Positions 60,901 to 64,000 of a stretch of DNA of 64,000 bases are shown in pieces. This stretch comes from Ministeria vibrans ATCC 50519 (Eukaryota; Opisthokonta; Filasterea), in the NCBI GenBank assembly GCA_943704425.1, contig CALSCP010001679.1:78388-142387 (forward strand). The letters run 5' to 3'. Below the pieces are notes generated by a model. The model saw nothing but the letters and a program-made list of their open reading frames with translations, was not told the origin of the DNA and made no database searches. Made by a program: the position numbers and the translations under genes. The stretch's first letter is position 1, and each line of letters begins with the position of its first letter.

Positions 60901-63832
60901 CGAAACCCATTCGATTGTGCGCAACAACGTCTTGTACGTAGGTCCGCAGGGCGCTGCGGTGGTGCGCTGGCGTGAAGCGTGTGTGGGTGTAGAGCAGGCG
61001 CCGGTGAATGGCACAAGTGAGGCGGCGCTTGCCTTTCAGGCGGTCGATGCTCCGCTGGACTACTTTGTGGTGCGCCTGCATGATGCGCTGCTGGTGCAAC
61101 GCGAGCACGTTGACGGCGGAAATAAGACGAGCGAGGGACTGCTGTACGAGGTGAATGTGACGGCAAATGCATGTTGCTCCAATGTGTTTGGATGCGGCAC
61201 GAATGAGTGTGAGCGCTCTGTGGTGATTCCGCTGAGCGCACTGCCCGACGATGGCGAGGCCCTTGTGAGTGTGGAGGCTGTGGATCGCAGTGGGCGCGCG
61301 GCGGCGACGTACTCGGGCACGAGTGTACGTGCGGTGCTGACGGGTCCACAGGTGGCCCACGACGACGTGGTGCTGCTCGACGGTGACGAGCCGACAAGTC
61401 TGCCCACACGCTACTTCTGCCACGCGTCTGGCTTGACGGGACGCGTGACGTTGCCGGTCGAGGAGCGCATGGACGATGGACCAGTGCGTGTGCGAGTGTG
61501 GGTGGGCAGCGATGAGTTCCTCGACAACAAGCAGGCACCCTATGTGCTTCGTGAGGCGACGACGGGAAACGACACGACAGCTCTGGTGCAATTGCCCGAC
61601 TTGACGTTCCCCGGGCGCAACGAAGGCGAGTTTGTCTTTTTGACGGCCGAATGGACCAACGAGCTCAACCTGACGACGGTGCACACTGCGCCAGCGCTCA
61701 TTCTGTGCGGCGCTCCGTTTGTCGTGGCGAACGGTACGGTGCTGGATGGGGTGTCAGGGGCGGATGTGGATGAGGTGGGCAATGCGGCGTCGATGGCCTT
61801 CCGCCACGGCCATGTGTTCAACGTGAGTGCGTGCTTTGCGTGGGAAGTCATGTCCGTGTTTACCAAAGACGGCGGCATGCTGCTCTTCCCGAGCCTCGAG
61901 GCCGCTGGCGAGCTCATCTACTGCGCCGACCTGCAGTACGAGGCAATGGTGACCACCGACCCACTGGCGAGTGTGCCCGACATTAAGAACTTTACGGACA
62001 TTGGCAATAAGCCGTACTTTGGCATGGACCTTGTGGCGCCGCATCTGCTGCAAAAGGACCAGTTAACTTTTGTCTGCGTGCGCGCTGTCACCGAGCACGG
62101 TCTGCAGTCATCAACGGTGTGCTCGGACGGCGTTGTGCTGGGCGAGCGGCAGTGGCAGCAGAGCAACCGCACGTCGGGTACCGTGATTGTGGATCAGGCG
62201 AGCGAGTGCTTCTTTGTGGCGTTTAGTGATGTGGAGGACACGGCGGTGGCCGCCGCGACGCGCTGTGCGTCCACCAACGAGACGAACTCGAACACATCGG
62301 CAGCGGCCCAGATTACGCTTGAGGCGGGTACCGTCGACGACGCATACATGTTCTACTTGCGCGAGAGCAACTTTACTGGCCTGGACTGTGTTACCGCGCA
62401 CGATGTGGTGGCGCCCGGTGGCGTGGCGTGGACGCTCGGTGCGCGCTTCATGAACGGCAGCGAAGCGCCCGACTTGGTGCTGCATCGACCTGTGCGTGTT
62501 CTTGTGGTGTTCAATCTTGACGGTGCGCACGACCATCAGTTGCTTGCGGGCGAGCAGCCCGAGCTAGTGTATCTGAGTGGGCGTGCAGGCGATGAGTGTG
62601 TGGGAGCGGGAGCGACGTGTCCGCTTGCGTCGCGCTGGCAGTGGTACGAGCAGGCGATGAACATGCTTGTGGTCGATGTGTGTGCGCTGGGCACGTACAC
62701 CTTTGTGTACACCAAGACACGCGTTGCCTTCCGCAACGAAAGTGCCGACTACACTGTGAGCTGTACAGCATTCCCCGATGAGCCACTCGATGCCTTTGGC
62801 TCGCCCGTCGCCTACCTCTCCCTCTCGCCGGTCGACACGCTCGCGACCAACGTGTCGCTCTTTGCCAATCTCACGTGCCATCCGCGCATCACCAAGCGCA
62901 CGTCGGTTGCACTTGATGGCTTTGAGTATGGCGTGGAGCAGACAGTGACGCTGACGGACGAGTGGGGTCCGATCGTGCGCCTGCACAACGACACGCTTGT
63001 GTTGGAGTCACGAAACATCACACAAACGACTCTCGCTGACGGCACAGTGGTATGGCAGGAGATGTTCGAGGACTGTGATGGCGACTGGCCAGACGCAGTG
63101 GTACGGGACTGGAGCGCATTCAATGTCACCGACGACTGCTACGCAGAAGCTGATTTGCTCTTTGAACCGGTCACCATGGTGACGGGCGGCGCTGATTGTG
63201 GTGCTTGGCGTCGCTACGTGTTCCGCGTCGCTGATCCATGTGGCAAAGCGGCGACGCTGCATGTGGAGCAGCTGCGGCCCGAATCGGTCACGCTGATGTC
63301 GTTGGAGAGTAATAGCGGAGACGCCACGACCAGTGTGGCAGTCATTGGGTACATATGCGTGGGGATCTTGCTTTTCGCAGTCATTGTGCTCGTTGCGGCG
63401 GTGCAGTGGCAGAAGCAGAAGGAGAGGAGGCGAAAGCACGGGCGACTGGACGATGTCGACGCAGCAGCAGACGAGGCGGACTATGCAGCGGCGCTCAAGG
63501 CAGTCTCCAAGCCGGGTGTACTCGAGTGGACGCGACGCGAGTCGAGTGAGGCTGAGGCCGAGATGCACAATAGTCTTATGGACCTCCGTGGAGCATCATC
63601 GACCAGCATGACACGGCTGTTTGACTCGCGCCAGTCTGAGTCACAGCTGAGCTTTGACAATGTTGTTGTGGCCAATCCGGCGTATGTCGCCGGCGCTATG
63701 AGTGCTTACGAGGGGAGTAATTATGAGGAATGCGCTGCAGATGGTATTGCGTGTGACAGCGACACGTTTTCACCCGGTGCCTTTCAGGACATTCGAGACG
63801 AGTGGAAACGACGAGAGAGTCGCGGTTTTTGA
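36935..63832 (+). CDS. Giant single-pass membrane protein: LLTP-like, VWA, EGF, beta modules, NPAY tail (about 8,965 aa)
   Basis: One 26.9-kb exon. The start at 36935 is chosen for its signal peptide (MRLAFLWLLAVAQCSVVVVA); the frame is open 78 codons further upstream. Residues about 400-745 resemble the helical domain of large lipid transfer proteins (vitellogenin/MTP/apoB): LLVGAFITCATNECQMELAE, then ILGAAAVVGRDHHPRLIGVL and FVRRAAVEALSR. Next are EGF (about 1213-1247), VWA with MIDAS DNSAS (1293), three EGFs, a second VWA (DNSGS, 1688), EGFs to about 1980, long amphipathic helical regions, a beta-propeller-like stretch (about 2830-3160), and a beta-rich lipid-binding-like part to about 3860. 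A furin-type site RTRQRR (3894-3899) precedes a Lys-rich helix. Roughly 40 D-T-x-A-P beta modules fill about 3980-8135. A transmembrane helix (about 8800-8825) leads to a 140-residue tail with NPAY (8914-8917). It is likely an endocytosed or adhesive surface protein. Confidence 0.87.
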   Translation: MRLAFLWLLAVAQCSVVVVAHICQPCEPIASFDYHYRQQGGLSGAAWHSRGAGDVAVSCVAHDPARGLCTVAVDVANLVVEMHAHAAAPAPAATPHARRDARLYNMPTPPELPLVLSTPAKAAQKVEQMRRAIDDELELYHDYMAASFSVRLDTTLDAVHSIEDDDDDAPVRSEDDKVPARIRRARRSLRAHVASLLPSYLQDAPSSSASHDDDDTTSHHADVFGRYRRDTIEPEKCDDNTCQHHFRRVFPSLAWDRDSTQRVTVDRETRLLKESVRTDIFTMRHKHEASSTPPRDHDRFDALHARLHARSSGQGAYSSPDDTVDYEDEEAAGGSSAKTATNHHHVVTTWHQASLVHIGSRPTSRRSSDSSFSTPSPASRWTHLADMVDTSPEFEGMPAHTCENWLVDGGGVTGPRVHSIFSLLLHPEKAADEDALAELASETTALLACVPGSPSALAQLLPCHSARSLESDGLPVVTRDLLVGAFITCATNECQMELAELLDCSVDAALSNASFPFEYTVDRGAYGRAGSSATAGPWAVFLESTQHQLFNLPRAPIPSLARAILSVATLHIQLFTDLVAMSWQLVGHSARTACGKDAHSDVCLSLVTSITDASSYLSTVPASAADEVVTANILGAAAVVGRDHHPRLIGVLTHHLSSHESTFVRRAAVEALSRDHASVDVQRLLIYTAANFSQVSLVRKIAAESLRTTVTEPELVTLLHDTLVKVHADALVESMALHRRDRAHFTGALHGEAPSTEVVCTLARTITVHVDKSADDTAASDAMMHSLKRRVALMSYNREQALSVAADASRSVAVVDSLTRQRRDLYDFLKAVRIPERIEPLLDIRLSYYKLWNKDIGNPQVGLRLRADARNLVKFVIDIFGVDFTVSLDNFVEARAYVFTYEKILADARAIFKAQFVLLNPLISLLEIPLDVGRGTVQSVATRTVGFLAKWLDRLREWLISTLGDLSRIPSIMFDSLPKLFDWRFKTLKSFDPLGFLRGLFKWQDTERSKSNFDWWRLRDRLFTFLRNTLGRLRLSWNWPTWKWLESSMEETRERSRGPLISFDWFRRLLDWMRSLPKLARAVRDDSGGPLSLGFTCLADIGQDFRDMFTSLSNSAHISTTMTSSAVEVVSSASSVVTSAARVATVLADSSLTRVLGQIDLIVNADDNAMTATLIGELVVNIDEALLDLGVLKPDQCSCTRLKPTCNVTADRCTTTNPCANGGTCVNEGFSTVRCQCAPGFSGPLCRFAVESGDAQCPTSANTDVCLNGGTCVDRSTTSSSASSHLDVTLMIDNSASMGQTDMTRALAAAQLLVDRLGDNDRVAVYTFARCGGCASSDSPLNVPLLAQAFLRLGETDVGGSGKTGREYVAETFSQRVTFGLTSGSTWTVLWDTLHESINYTLTNRLASNRPIVVALTDGDDKSSDTNSYANDDSDEFPDGDLAGAAGLDDGNPRDDFGDAYVGADGIDGGVTRAPLPVFTIGLGLGPGSEQLLQEVGRTSDGGDYFTAITSDELATIYTSVSETITNQHACVCPAGFAGTRCDKRVDPCLSSPCLFGGQCHDTRDGAFACTCAAGFTGLRCDVNLAECTLLETTTTTTSSSLCSDPLIADVDPCAASPCANGATCTRLGSNVTCTCAAGFRGSRCRYIARADDTFCTSASSHRCLSDATCIERSTTVSTPLDVVLTLDNSGSMKDDPADMERLLEAAEALVSRLGDDDRVAIFTFNECGSCVAGNALNTPLRVQSLVRLGDASASAGLTGRELTIKNIREQVDIGIDGSGTWTTLWDTVYAAIDFAVSSTVAGRRSVVIAMSDGDDTSSAINGYANNDQDEFPDGDAAGVLGLDDGNVRDDYGDAYGGADGIDGGVCNAPVPVFAIGLSGLGFTAATERAMREMALTSAGGAYYAAASSVELAAVYTSVSQTIVTTHECLCPPGFTGDACETDLDECLSSPCQHGGTCVDGHDTFTCICPAEYTGLMCHVLTRQCHTTTSSANTTSFASLSSNNAKCPASATGVCDCTSRVALRETPLGSVMVFAEKLLRVVSWARETVSIVSLIEPFRSAAAKLISCLPDLSFVDVGINAMVHLQSLVNNIADFGLNKVAEFTGKLQVAADSLHTWAHDASLSLQTGANGLIDNVAEAVEGVFDEIPDMITNVLSPVRVVVDTFVKFVPNITAIEGHLRDFQVPAVDDLIRALLDAFDLDSLLSDPNSVVGRFIARVAAPLLPAFDTARDFVDGFSDHTQFQSPVVNNTQIHLLQSLLSNASTVHDTSSPIHDGVVGNTCSAPGAGSRNIPASDDFDLPTDLPFDELGKALDIDLVDLIMSKLREIKERVVDWFSGLEWVQGIDSKLKLLVEPLEKVRLTLLAIVDQIKKPLLFLADIDGFSLALKETLTDTISAALKGVIVDLRARFTTMLADVRATIDGILTGVFERTEGLINRFRGPFNTVLNTITRVRSLYGSFELIAKDTPSGMFAFALSLDSKTAQVLDHVEYGSFFALNGIHDADMWIDRLLMLRDCLGDIRSRAFATSTLCVPGLPCAFDEFRATISAVVRPPVAALQTIVGTVRRATEPQVISLAGELNTVIASVNVDVLARINLATSAAQEYMHKFASFDFSKIRNFFTRSDSPSLTQVIDYIDNNPQFQSVLGFIDKANGTIVKVLDVVDKAQGWVTKFMPPAPADRRRATDPPVTAVARILEKILDSGDVFEKGLDFFDKANSALDKWLEDPRLKKVRPIIEGAQEMLGKAETFVEKAQTVVPVVTRAIGDLEVMPQKLLTMLLTLDMPDLTTFFPDATSVQDARNSLPLPAYCGTVLSTDLALCPLQLPFEIEPLNVLRQTLITFNLMSASSSRFPHTRFVVPGLFQDYLPGGTAIYTYASSPMRLIVMRHARTFMHQPSALLAMTDAGDVMAFFRLFEQDGDTPHYGNTAGLAVARDTLWVSDGSLDETTGLRRQQLVSFSMTDVQAGLALGAAGGPIKLVSTGRVSVSAYPGGLYFYATDNVLLVCDDYAPGIEERAVPLGHLSAGQSQVFLYNVNPSTGAIAAGTQPRRTFKAGLNVRGVALTSRAGLNLLAIARCSYAADFQCRLELHEIASSGGILTFQPTSNTLVKTISTPRGLEDIDGDASRELIATVFSSASRAVLTTVLEVGGIPDDHAYLMRVPPLKNVPWSVTADWLRVCRLTLTGGLTTVIDRPLLNLGASDLGSTPLGPNCRANIGGDLFQTLLEAISPQQAETQYEDAKVYMSNVNDHIKAFVVPLPTQLSGLLPKLARAADYLASCRLAVGSRTTTLSDVDAALAYVTAYLPENFESLVVAGQTRIGEVYRFAHNVLPSKVTADVSWVKDDASIVDKAFFDDTCATTSLADRVTRTHSALATLRAHLADATAWNASSCASAGLDTLIEQLRRDLMSYSPSSVGLVVGAREAASRAAALKTVVDSRFCNGFDTSLLSLQQTIASARAAVERTATDAAALCTFAVDALDSVLFLRLPASLADDIRAMHGYAGSARIDVHACFASSTQSTVSAANAKVTSIESLLARFRHTSFVSCRADIVQQLAVVRTVLANGDLATRGNDVLALFRTVDQCLFAGVLPSSLDTTVADLCSTVTSLRNSLDTLKASALSDEVSTGISKSAKLLAYLTSGDLDQDLSEETPPATSERNKDCLAVRFTLIQRQYHKLFDISVQFVVIVVPVEVTVRGFLFFQVELEAALCVSERRFDVAVLPGAGFKITVSAGVGSKYFILLGLEISGIVVDLVLRPVLSAELVNGGISPCFSVYLDSRGLTISLIAFVESPIFLCKLDLSTVSSVLKRIKRDRRDVGPLTIGGYESSTLGQYDPYHDDVASESAQLRLSAADARWYSSVGALASPRRYGVQREDQNDPLGVGLYQYIPIHEYSKGLVRTRQRRGFGKWAKKAVKKVSKVVTKVGKVIVKAATQVAQFVLDLIPGCVPTNDNRLIEWAFFTWNQKSAKSWQLLRLCFGEPDRTGPPQPLVKASYAGDRLTVKFSVPADDDSEVNKVTVSVTGGTAATLSPTVSEYVTIVTCKHGETLHALVTTVNAAGLRATGRDTAICDRKPPIVHRLRIASASSDLANLRVLWDDAVDVGDCCVSLMEVTVVVAGRGYSGAATLVNSDSHAAVLGNLVFVSGDRVRVVARVRDSANNEAFYWSNVCVIDTERIIVATNDTDSFVVHLHNGRRHAPTQNVADRLVVEWNTPEVMGPSGAGSYSLCVGLSEYACDVQPLVNVGLPRGNLYTLTGLELNDTVRYFVSVLPVSGAGLNAYSMGTSAGIVIDLVAPTFDVVVDGDATVDVDYWSLVSSVAARWEVFDAVTPAALVTCSLSTRDVVPLFGQVLAETSVPAGSTSARLPTTLLPAHRYRTRVSCRDEADNEVTAETDGFVVDVTAPLEIGDDLVFLGGEAATDWANGDPSRPAHFVGTTKADALAFSWIPTIENLSPPVSYHLCVGSAPELCDIISAVSLNNATRAVVRSDLNVNVTLLHGQVYYATVFSSNLANLTSVMVSRPIGVDLTPPYVAQTPKTTLADVGSGSHNGFTSNARRFAMRVHNAMFDRQSGLAECRAAFILGDECSSANVVSPLLVVNISVASVVERYVLETLPSGTRVRGLLQCTNGARLTMTACTAGVVVDRTAPEIINLREVGLSAVHSRDNVDFVHSMTGLAAVFGVREAESLVANVSACLVSTQRGLLRCETVSAVSNDADEYVWLVPADLSSTFVSGERAFVEVTAANVVGWKARASSDGVVLDTSGPVLRDAFVGRSSVSIGAWNELTGIDVRVDASDPESAIALVHAYVEVMDGQTQSVTSASWSTAAVGGTFTRVIASLTQGAWHRAHIAVTNGAGVRSANDILISKRFFVDATAPVVSGHPESLVTPSQSRVFSATRLGLPELALPTATDLESSVREREMLVYTAQLVNDSADASLASNWSPLQLLRRVTVTPFFATVTISFSKTPVPAGATLIVQMLAVNNNGLSTLSQALAVTVDTSPATVSPPRVWGTAISADATRSVYMVVDTSTSTPVELCFAVDAVDSESGVIQLAIEVGTIADSSAFGVSSLVAATADPATSTKVCVSGDASLLNSGVALYATAIATNGAGLGSLARSAPLFVDNTPPDTSAAVVTLSPTGLQAVPFTWWDVSFTHASPCVSVVGVSEPESRIEQAWVNIVMVNTSQVVARLTLSDMQVAGRTQACFASHLVAAQHLVAGFVYRADVIVENAAGLNASVSSTEFLVDTSAPRAPTAVELVLTDGTLVGSCAPLKHSLTVRWSGAYDVESASLATSMAWTSVVNNKIATPDLEAFQPVVSTASTSELSSPLFVDGMQLVVWIRVRNAAGAYTMARSQVVRLVNAAPEIVSLTLASANTSTRTCTTNATHLRVHWKLNSARASSLCGGTRIVLSVGTTRGAHDLVAGGTAYAAADWADNEAYADVPLVSGISSGDRLYLSASASSVGLTSVLEVERSVVVDTTPPVSSFASSFTIAQARQSCGTTASAWHVSRSDTLAMSWDAPVDTHSSVTKVSLSFGSAAGLDDEGIWLPATPSTTQLIVPLSVSWTRVYVRMEAWSCDGALVQREDFGPIVVHADDTLALTTASLSLMPTSAVQGHLDRIMVNTSALALWSAAHEIESLVAVVADASCVVAPQAIRYALESSASTVTVPGVLVNGVHATVVFYATLCSGLELAPVCSSPVHVVAGAPSVARATLSANVVSVNDTLTVSLWNVSHAVLTTGFSVSVVASRAGQAPWEVASVASFDEGNFNVSVVSPVATAGTVSLTARVCSLATVCVYHDLGVVTVDATAPLDLDFDVEVFGSNRSSLAVAVSGVARDEESRVASCSARLDGTSAVEWTLLAIDGGQELTGQVTPIDWSQESHTVNVSVSCRNGAGLDSAWTHVASVNASLFVESLPTAILSSPVLTQVDSVTVSWRAAQLGFQRPISYAATIAVRDDQGERVYHATELASTRRSWTTLIRSVDQPHMGEVVRVRANVTAHFADGLALQGAGAEAIALTHHKWVSVLSDAYVARTSNVTGIITLPSSAPGASIRSHLTVGHLPGSSSVGSIVHTRVNASWTVGMPVGETAVSGETVFASMGACFVEMQRPCADAVTHSLTVDDSAPLGEIVPTQEWQNNATHLATSLVGVRDPESGVESCTVTLSDYNTTRVLGTHVSNDGFKLRETVHVPFTMPLTELTRVRVGAVCVNKAGLVAALVTNTVVTVVPDEQPIALANLTMTTSSGSVECATERSVVDVTWVVPDTTTLARLASTSFQFSLANSISAVSSVDFEWIDVHDGHVSAVLESSHVGTVYGYMRLVSRTGVTHIQQVGRPLIVGGALSTQTSFGLTSVSIEAASGASCVDSSLSLLTVRVQLPSLALCALQFLEVSASLRTSDQVYVVSPSVHSVDEVSAEAQTNETSTVFLKVRLSDVLRASNAGSRRVLQGAQLQATVTARGGVTSSTGGAPVMLSDSLSSNTVTLSSPANMRAMVVHVEASRSDSSVVAPVPTPAYVPVLVDASGTVTLSLRWVHSMEAMANEVESILVALVDDDTRETVLEYATASLEHNATRATVVWPATLASAQGRDLRPIVRFYWCTGEAVDVETMARVRLDGSAPVVGEARVRGDDSRSDGRPLQVAQLRRDTLLIDVARLRDAATFVANVVVLIRDATATEESTGACLDEASADDPAVQSAVYDATVGVVHAALAHPLSLNKAYTVTLWARDSVGLVSNATCAGVVYVETLNATVAGSIELTTTTMLACTSNAATGRTLLSWPALLTNPDAAYSVGLRLVVANSMLVTPLTRWLPVGAVQAVNASLSAGVYAVSVVAQHKTRASVVLRGTCVVPVVADSLQPFVGEGWSDAEDLQWISSTAQRLPVHWQGFASSTVSCTLRVSSNVSVFGLSETVPASSSGLIVVNVSSLASDTNVLALYVTLECQLSDGRTQRATSNGVRIEQASTSASAVSVERTVVVRGELALVRVSWLAENDEFASVAGVHLSVDVGDGFALAGPVWDTRAAGVVELALMYAHNGSFVTPTSAHGLVASATVTPVSAVGASGTPLTSINSTLEHTTPSVWGVTLNTTLTASTRTVSVAWQSHGGDQTWINVEDATSATVLSRTDVLGETFTSAVVAVPVSAGVDTRVSVCVGMHSEQSTCASMRLPIDTSAPLVLGTIPIRGKTVDGGTVFVNASESVQVLLSRAMVDPESMLTRCYVGVRWEGNANVDDSQVSTIEVAAAATLVVPLADLLVNVSTSMVADARLEITCANEWQLTAESTTDTFVIVMGDAPVSASVRVAPTGVGSDSVLVNASLGVADALVDAPLTVLVNASLVGGGSQARLRSLVSGVDVYVHSAASGESLGVWSLNVSQWLETGAVSVVLPPSVHLLVGNTSATVNVFVAISVATSPRRIWSSALAQLRLHARVHSATHVVHSVAFSSAIQKSQWAFAVSWSLHTNTVRGNTGFECAVRSLAVCLGLRRFECDLVSFREVSLGASGTTVHAANMVVAGTSVYATVRVEDCWERRSFAVAAQPVLVDPTGPVFTGGVRVRVNASDVAALLMGLSVTPAMTNSVDTVRRTEETLLVEWGPAYDWESGVVCNASLVLSNTTTSVLDIDELSMAGDGTQVTTFNLSAIPLEHGARFEVLIMCTNGAGDVASRRSSTVTIDALPPVCGDDGTGNQNSTVLEWRRPMRSASTPVWLERMQAYVWDGTGIMSYASTVFDDASEGTPSSLAATWLTVDEQVLSSTEQVWSTAVGRAGSTASAAVRLNVTDIWSNLTQDGRAHQLAVTSLDSAGYACAHAVSIALDTSVPQMKAMESPLAAVEAVQANVSFVADAEWLTVNNVPVFYDDESGVNEVVVEVLDEGRYSACNRSAAAEARVALLRADDTSLFDSTNLRSVNESEPSSLLVSSVNATNAQVPVSTSLVVGSTVVVVDSWNSSLAIANGSVLVDTALRTGHAHRVRVWARGVAGKSAYVQAEWVVTTTEEEPVAGQVAVASETHSIVRNNVLYVGPQGAAVVRWREACVGVEQAPVNGTSEAALAFQAVDAPLDYFVVRLHDALLVQREHVDGGNKTSEGLLYEVNVTANACCSNVFGCGTNECERSVVIPLSALPDDGEALVSVEAVDRSGRAAATYSGTSVRAVLTGPQVAHDDVVLLDGDEPTSLPTRYFCHASGLTGRVTLPVEERMDDGPVRVRVWVGSDEFLDNKQAPYVLREATTGNDTTALVQLPDLTFPGRNEGEFVFLTAEWTNELNLTTVHTAPALILCGAPFVVANGTVLDGVSGADVDEVGNAASMAFRHGHVFNVSACFAWEVMSVFTKDGGMLLFPSLEAAGELIYCADLQYEAMVTTDPLASVPDIKNFTDIGNKPYFGMDLVAPHLLQKDQLTFVCVRAVTEHGLQSSTVCSDGVVLGERQWQQSNRTSGTVIVDQASECFFVAFSDVEDTAVAAATRCASTNETNSNTSAAAQITLEAGTVDDAYMFYLRESNFTGLDCVTAHDVVAPGGVAWTLGARFMNGSEAPDLVLHRPVRVLVVFNLDGAHDHQLLAGEQPELVYLSGRAGDECVGAGATCPLASRWQWYEQAMNMLVVDVCALGTYTFVYTKTRVAFRNESADYTVSCTAFPDEPLDAFGSPVAYLSLSPVDTLATNVSLFANLTCHPRITKRTSVALDGFEYGVEQTVTLTDEWGPIVRLHNDTLVLESRNITQTTLADGTVVWQEMFEDCDGDWPDAVVRDWSAFNVTDDCYAEADLLFEPVTMVTGGADCGAWRRYVFRVADPCGKAATLHVEQLRPESVTLMSLESNSGDATTSVAVIGYICVGILLFAVIVLVAAVQWQKQKERRRKHGRLDDVDAAADEADYAAALKAVSKPGVLEWTRRESSEAEAEMHNSLMDLRGASSTSMTRLFDSRQSESQLSFDNVVVANPAYVAGAMSAYEGSNYEECAADGIACDSDTFSPGAFQDIRDEWKRRESRGF

Positions 63833-64000
63833 CAGGTTTTCACTGCCGCATGAAATTGTATTATATTTTTAAGTTTGTATCATAAAAATAATAGTAATAA
63901 AAAACAATAATAATATTATTATTATAATTATTATTATTATTATTATTATTATTTATATAATTATTATATATAAAAAAGTCGTCTCTCGTTCGTTTTTTTT
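63833..64000. other. 3' flank of the giant gene; AT-rich microsatellite
   Basis: After the TGA stop the sequence is AT-rich, with ATT/AAT runs at about 63884-63960 and possible AATAAA-like signals near 63896. The window ends in a T run. No other feature is seen. Confidence 0.7.

Overview
The window is nuclear DNA from a eukaryote, most likely a free-living flagellated protist. Coding sequence is GC-rich, while introns and spacers are AT-rich and full of microsatellites. Most genes carry short spliceosomal introns (about 45-100 nt, some longer). Several products are eukaryote-specific: a GRIP-domain golgin, an RNF121-type ER/Golgi E3 ligase, PRKRIP1, an ANGEL-type EEP enzyme, and a CCDC113/CFAP263-type axonemal protein that implies cilia. 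Giant extracellular proteins with EGF, VWA and 'D-T-T-A-P' beta modules, and a caspase-NB-ARC-TPR protein, fit a unicellular relative of animals (choanoflagellate, apusomonad or similar). I cannot name the species. All exon chains below were built by hand, by matching GT-AG sites, reading phase and family alignment.

Layout. 1-5.4 kb (minus strand): a partial gene, an RNF121 orthologue whose last exon has seeded a 79-bp tandem repeat, a PARL-like rhomboid protease, and a small unidentified gene. 5.5-6.6 kb (plus): a multi-pass membrane protein beside an assembly gap. 6.8-16.1 kb (minus): CCDC113, a Schlafen-AlbA_2/NB-ARC fusion, and a golgin. 16.2-18.4 kb (plus): PRKRIP1 and a small coiled-coil protein. 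18.4-19.9 kb (minus): ANGEL. 20.2-24.8 kb (plus): an intronless caspase-NB-ARC-TPR gene whose start lies on a duplicated assembly junction. 24.9-25.8 kb (minus): a YrhK-like membrane protein. 26.3-63.8 kb: two giant genes transcribed divergently from a 187-bp spacer, one for a secreted protein of about 3,405 aa and one for a single-pass membrane protein of about 8,965 aa in one 26.9-kb exon.

Most notable points. (1) Two different NB-ARC (STAND/NLR-type) proteins lie 8 kb apart. One carries a Schlafen AlbA_2 RNase-type domain with its three acidic positions apparently intact; the other carries a caspase-like His/Cys dyad. Together they look like innate-immunity or self-recognition machinery. 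(2) The 8,965-aa protein appears to join a large-lipid-transfer-protein (vitellogenin/MTP-like) N-terminus to VWA, EGF and beta modules, a transmembrane helix and a cytoplasmic NPAY sorting motif. Its divergent neighbour is built from the same beta module. (3) A GATCGATCA-type element recurs upstream of four minus-strand genes, and many inferred 5' splice sites begin GTAC.

Limits: small exons, untranslated regions and promoter calls are inferred without transcripts. Homologies come from recognition, not searches.
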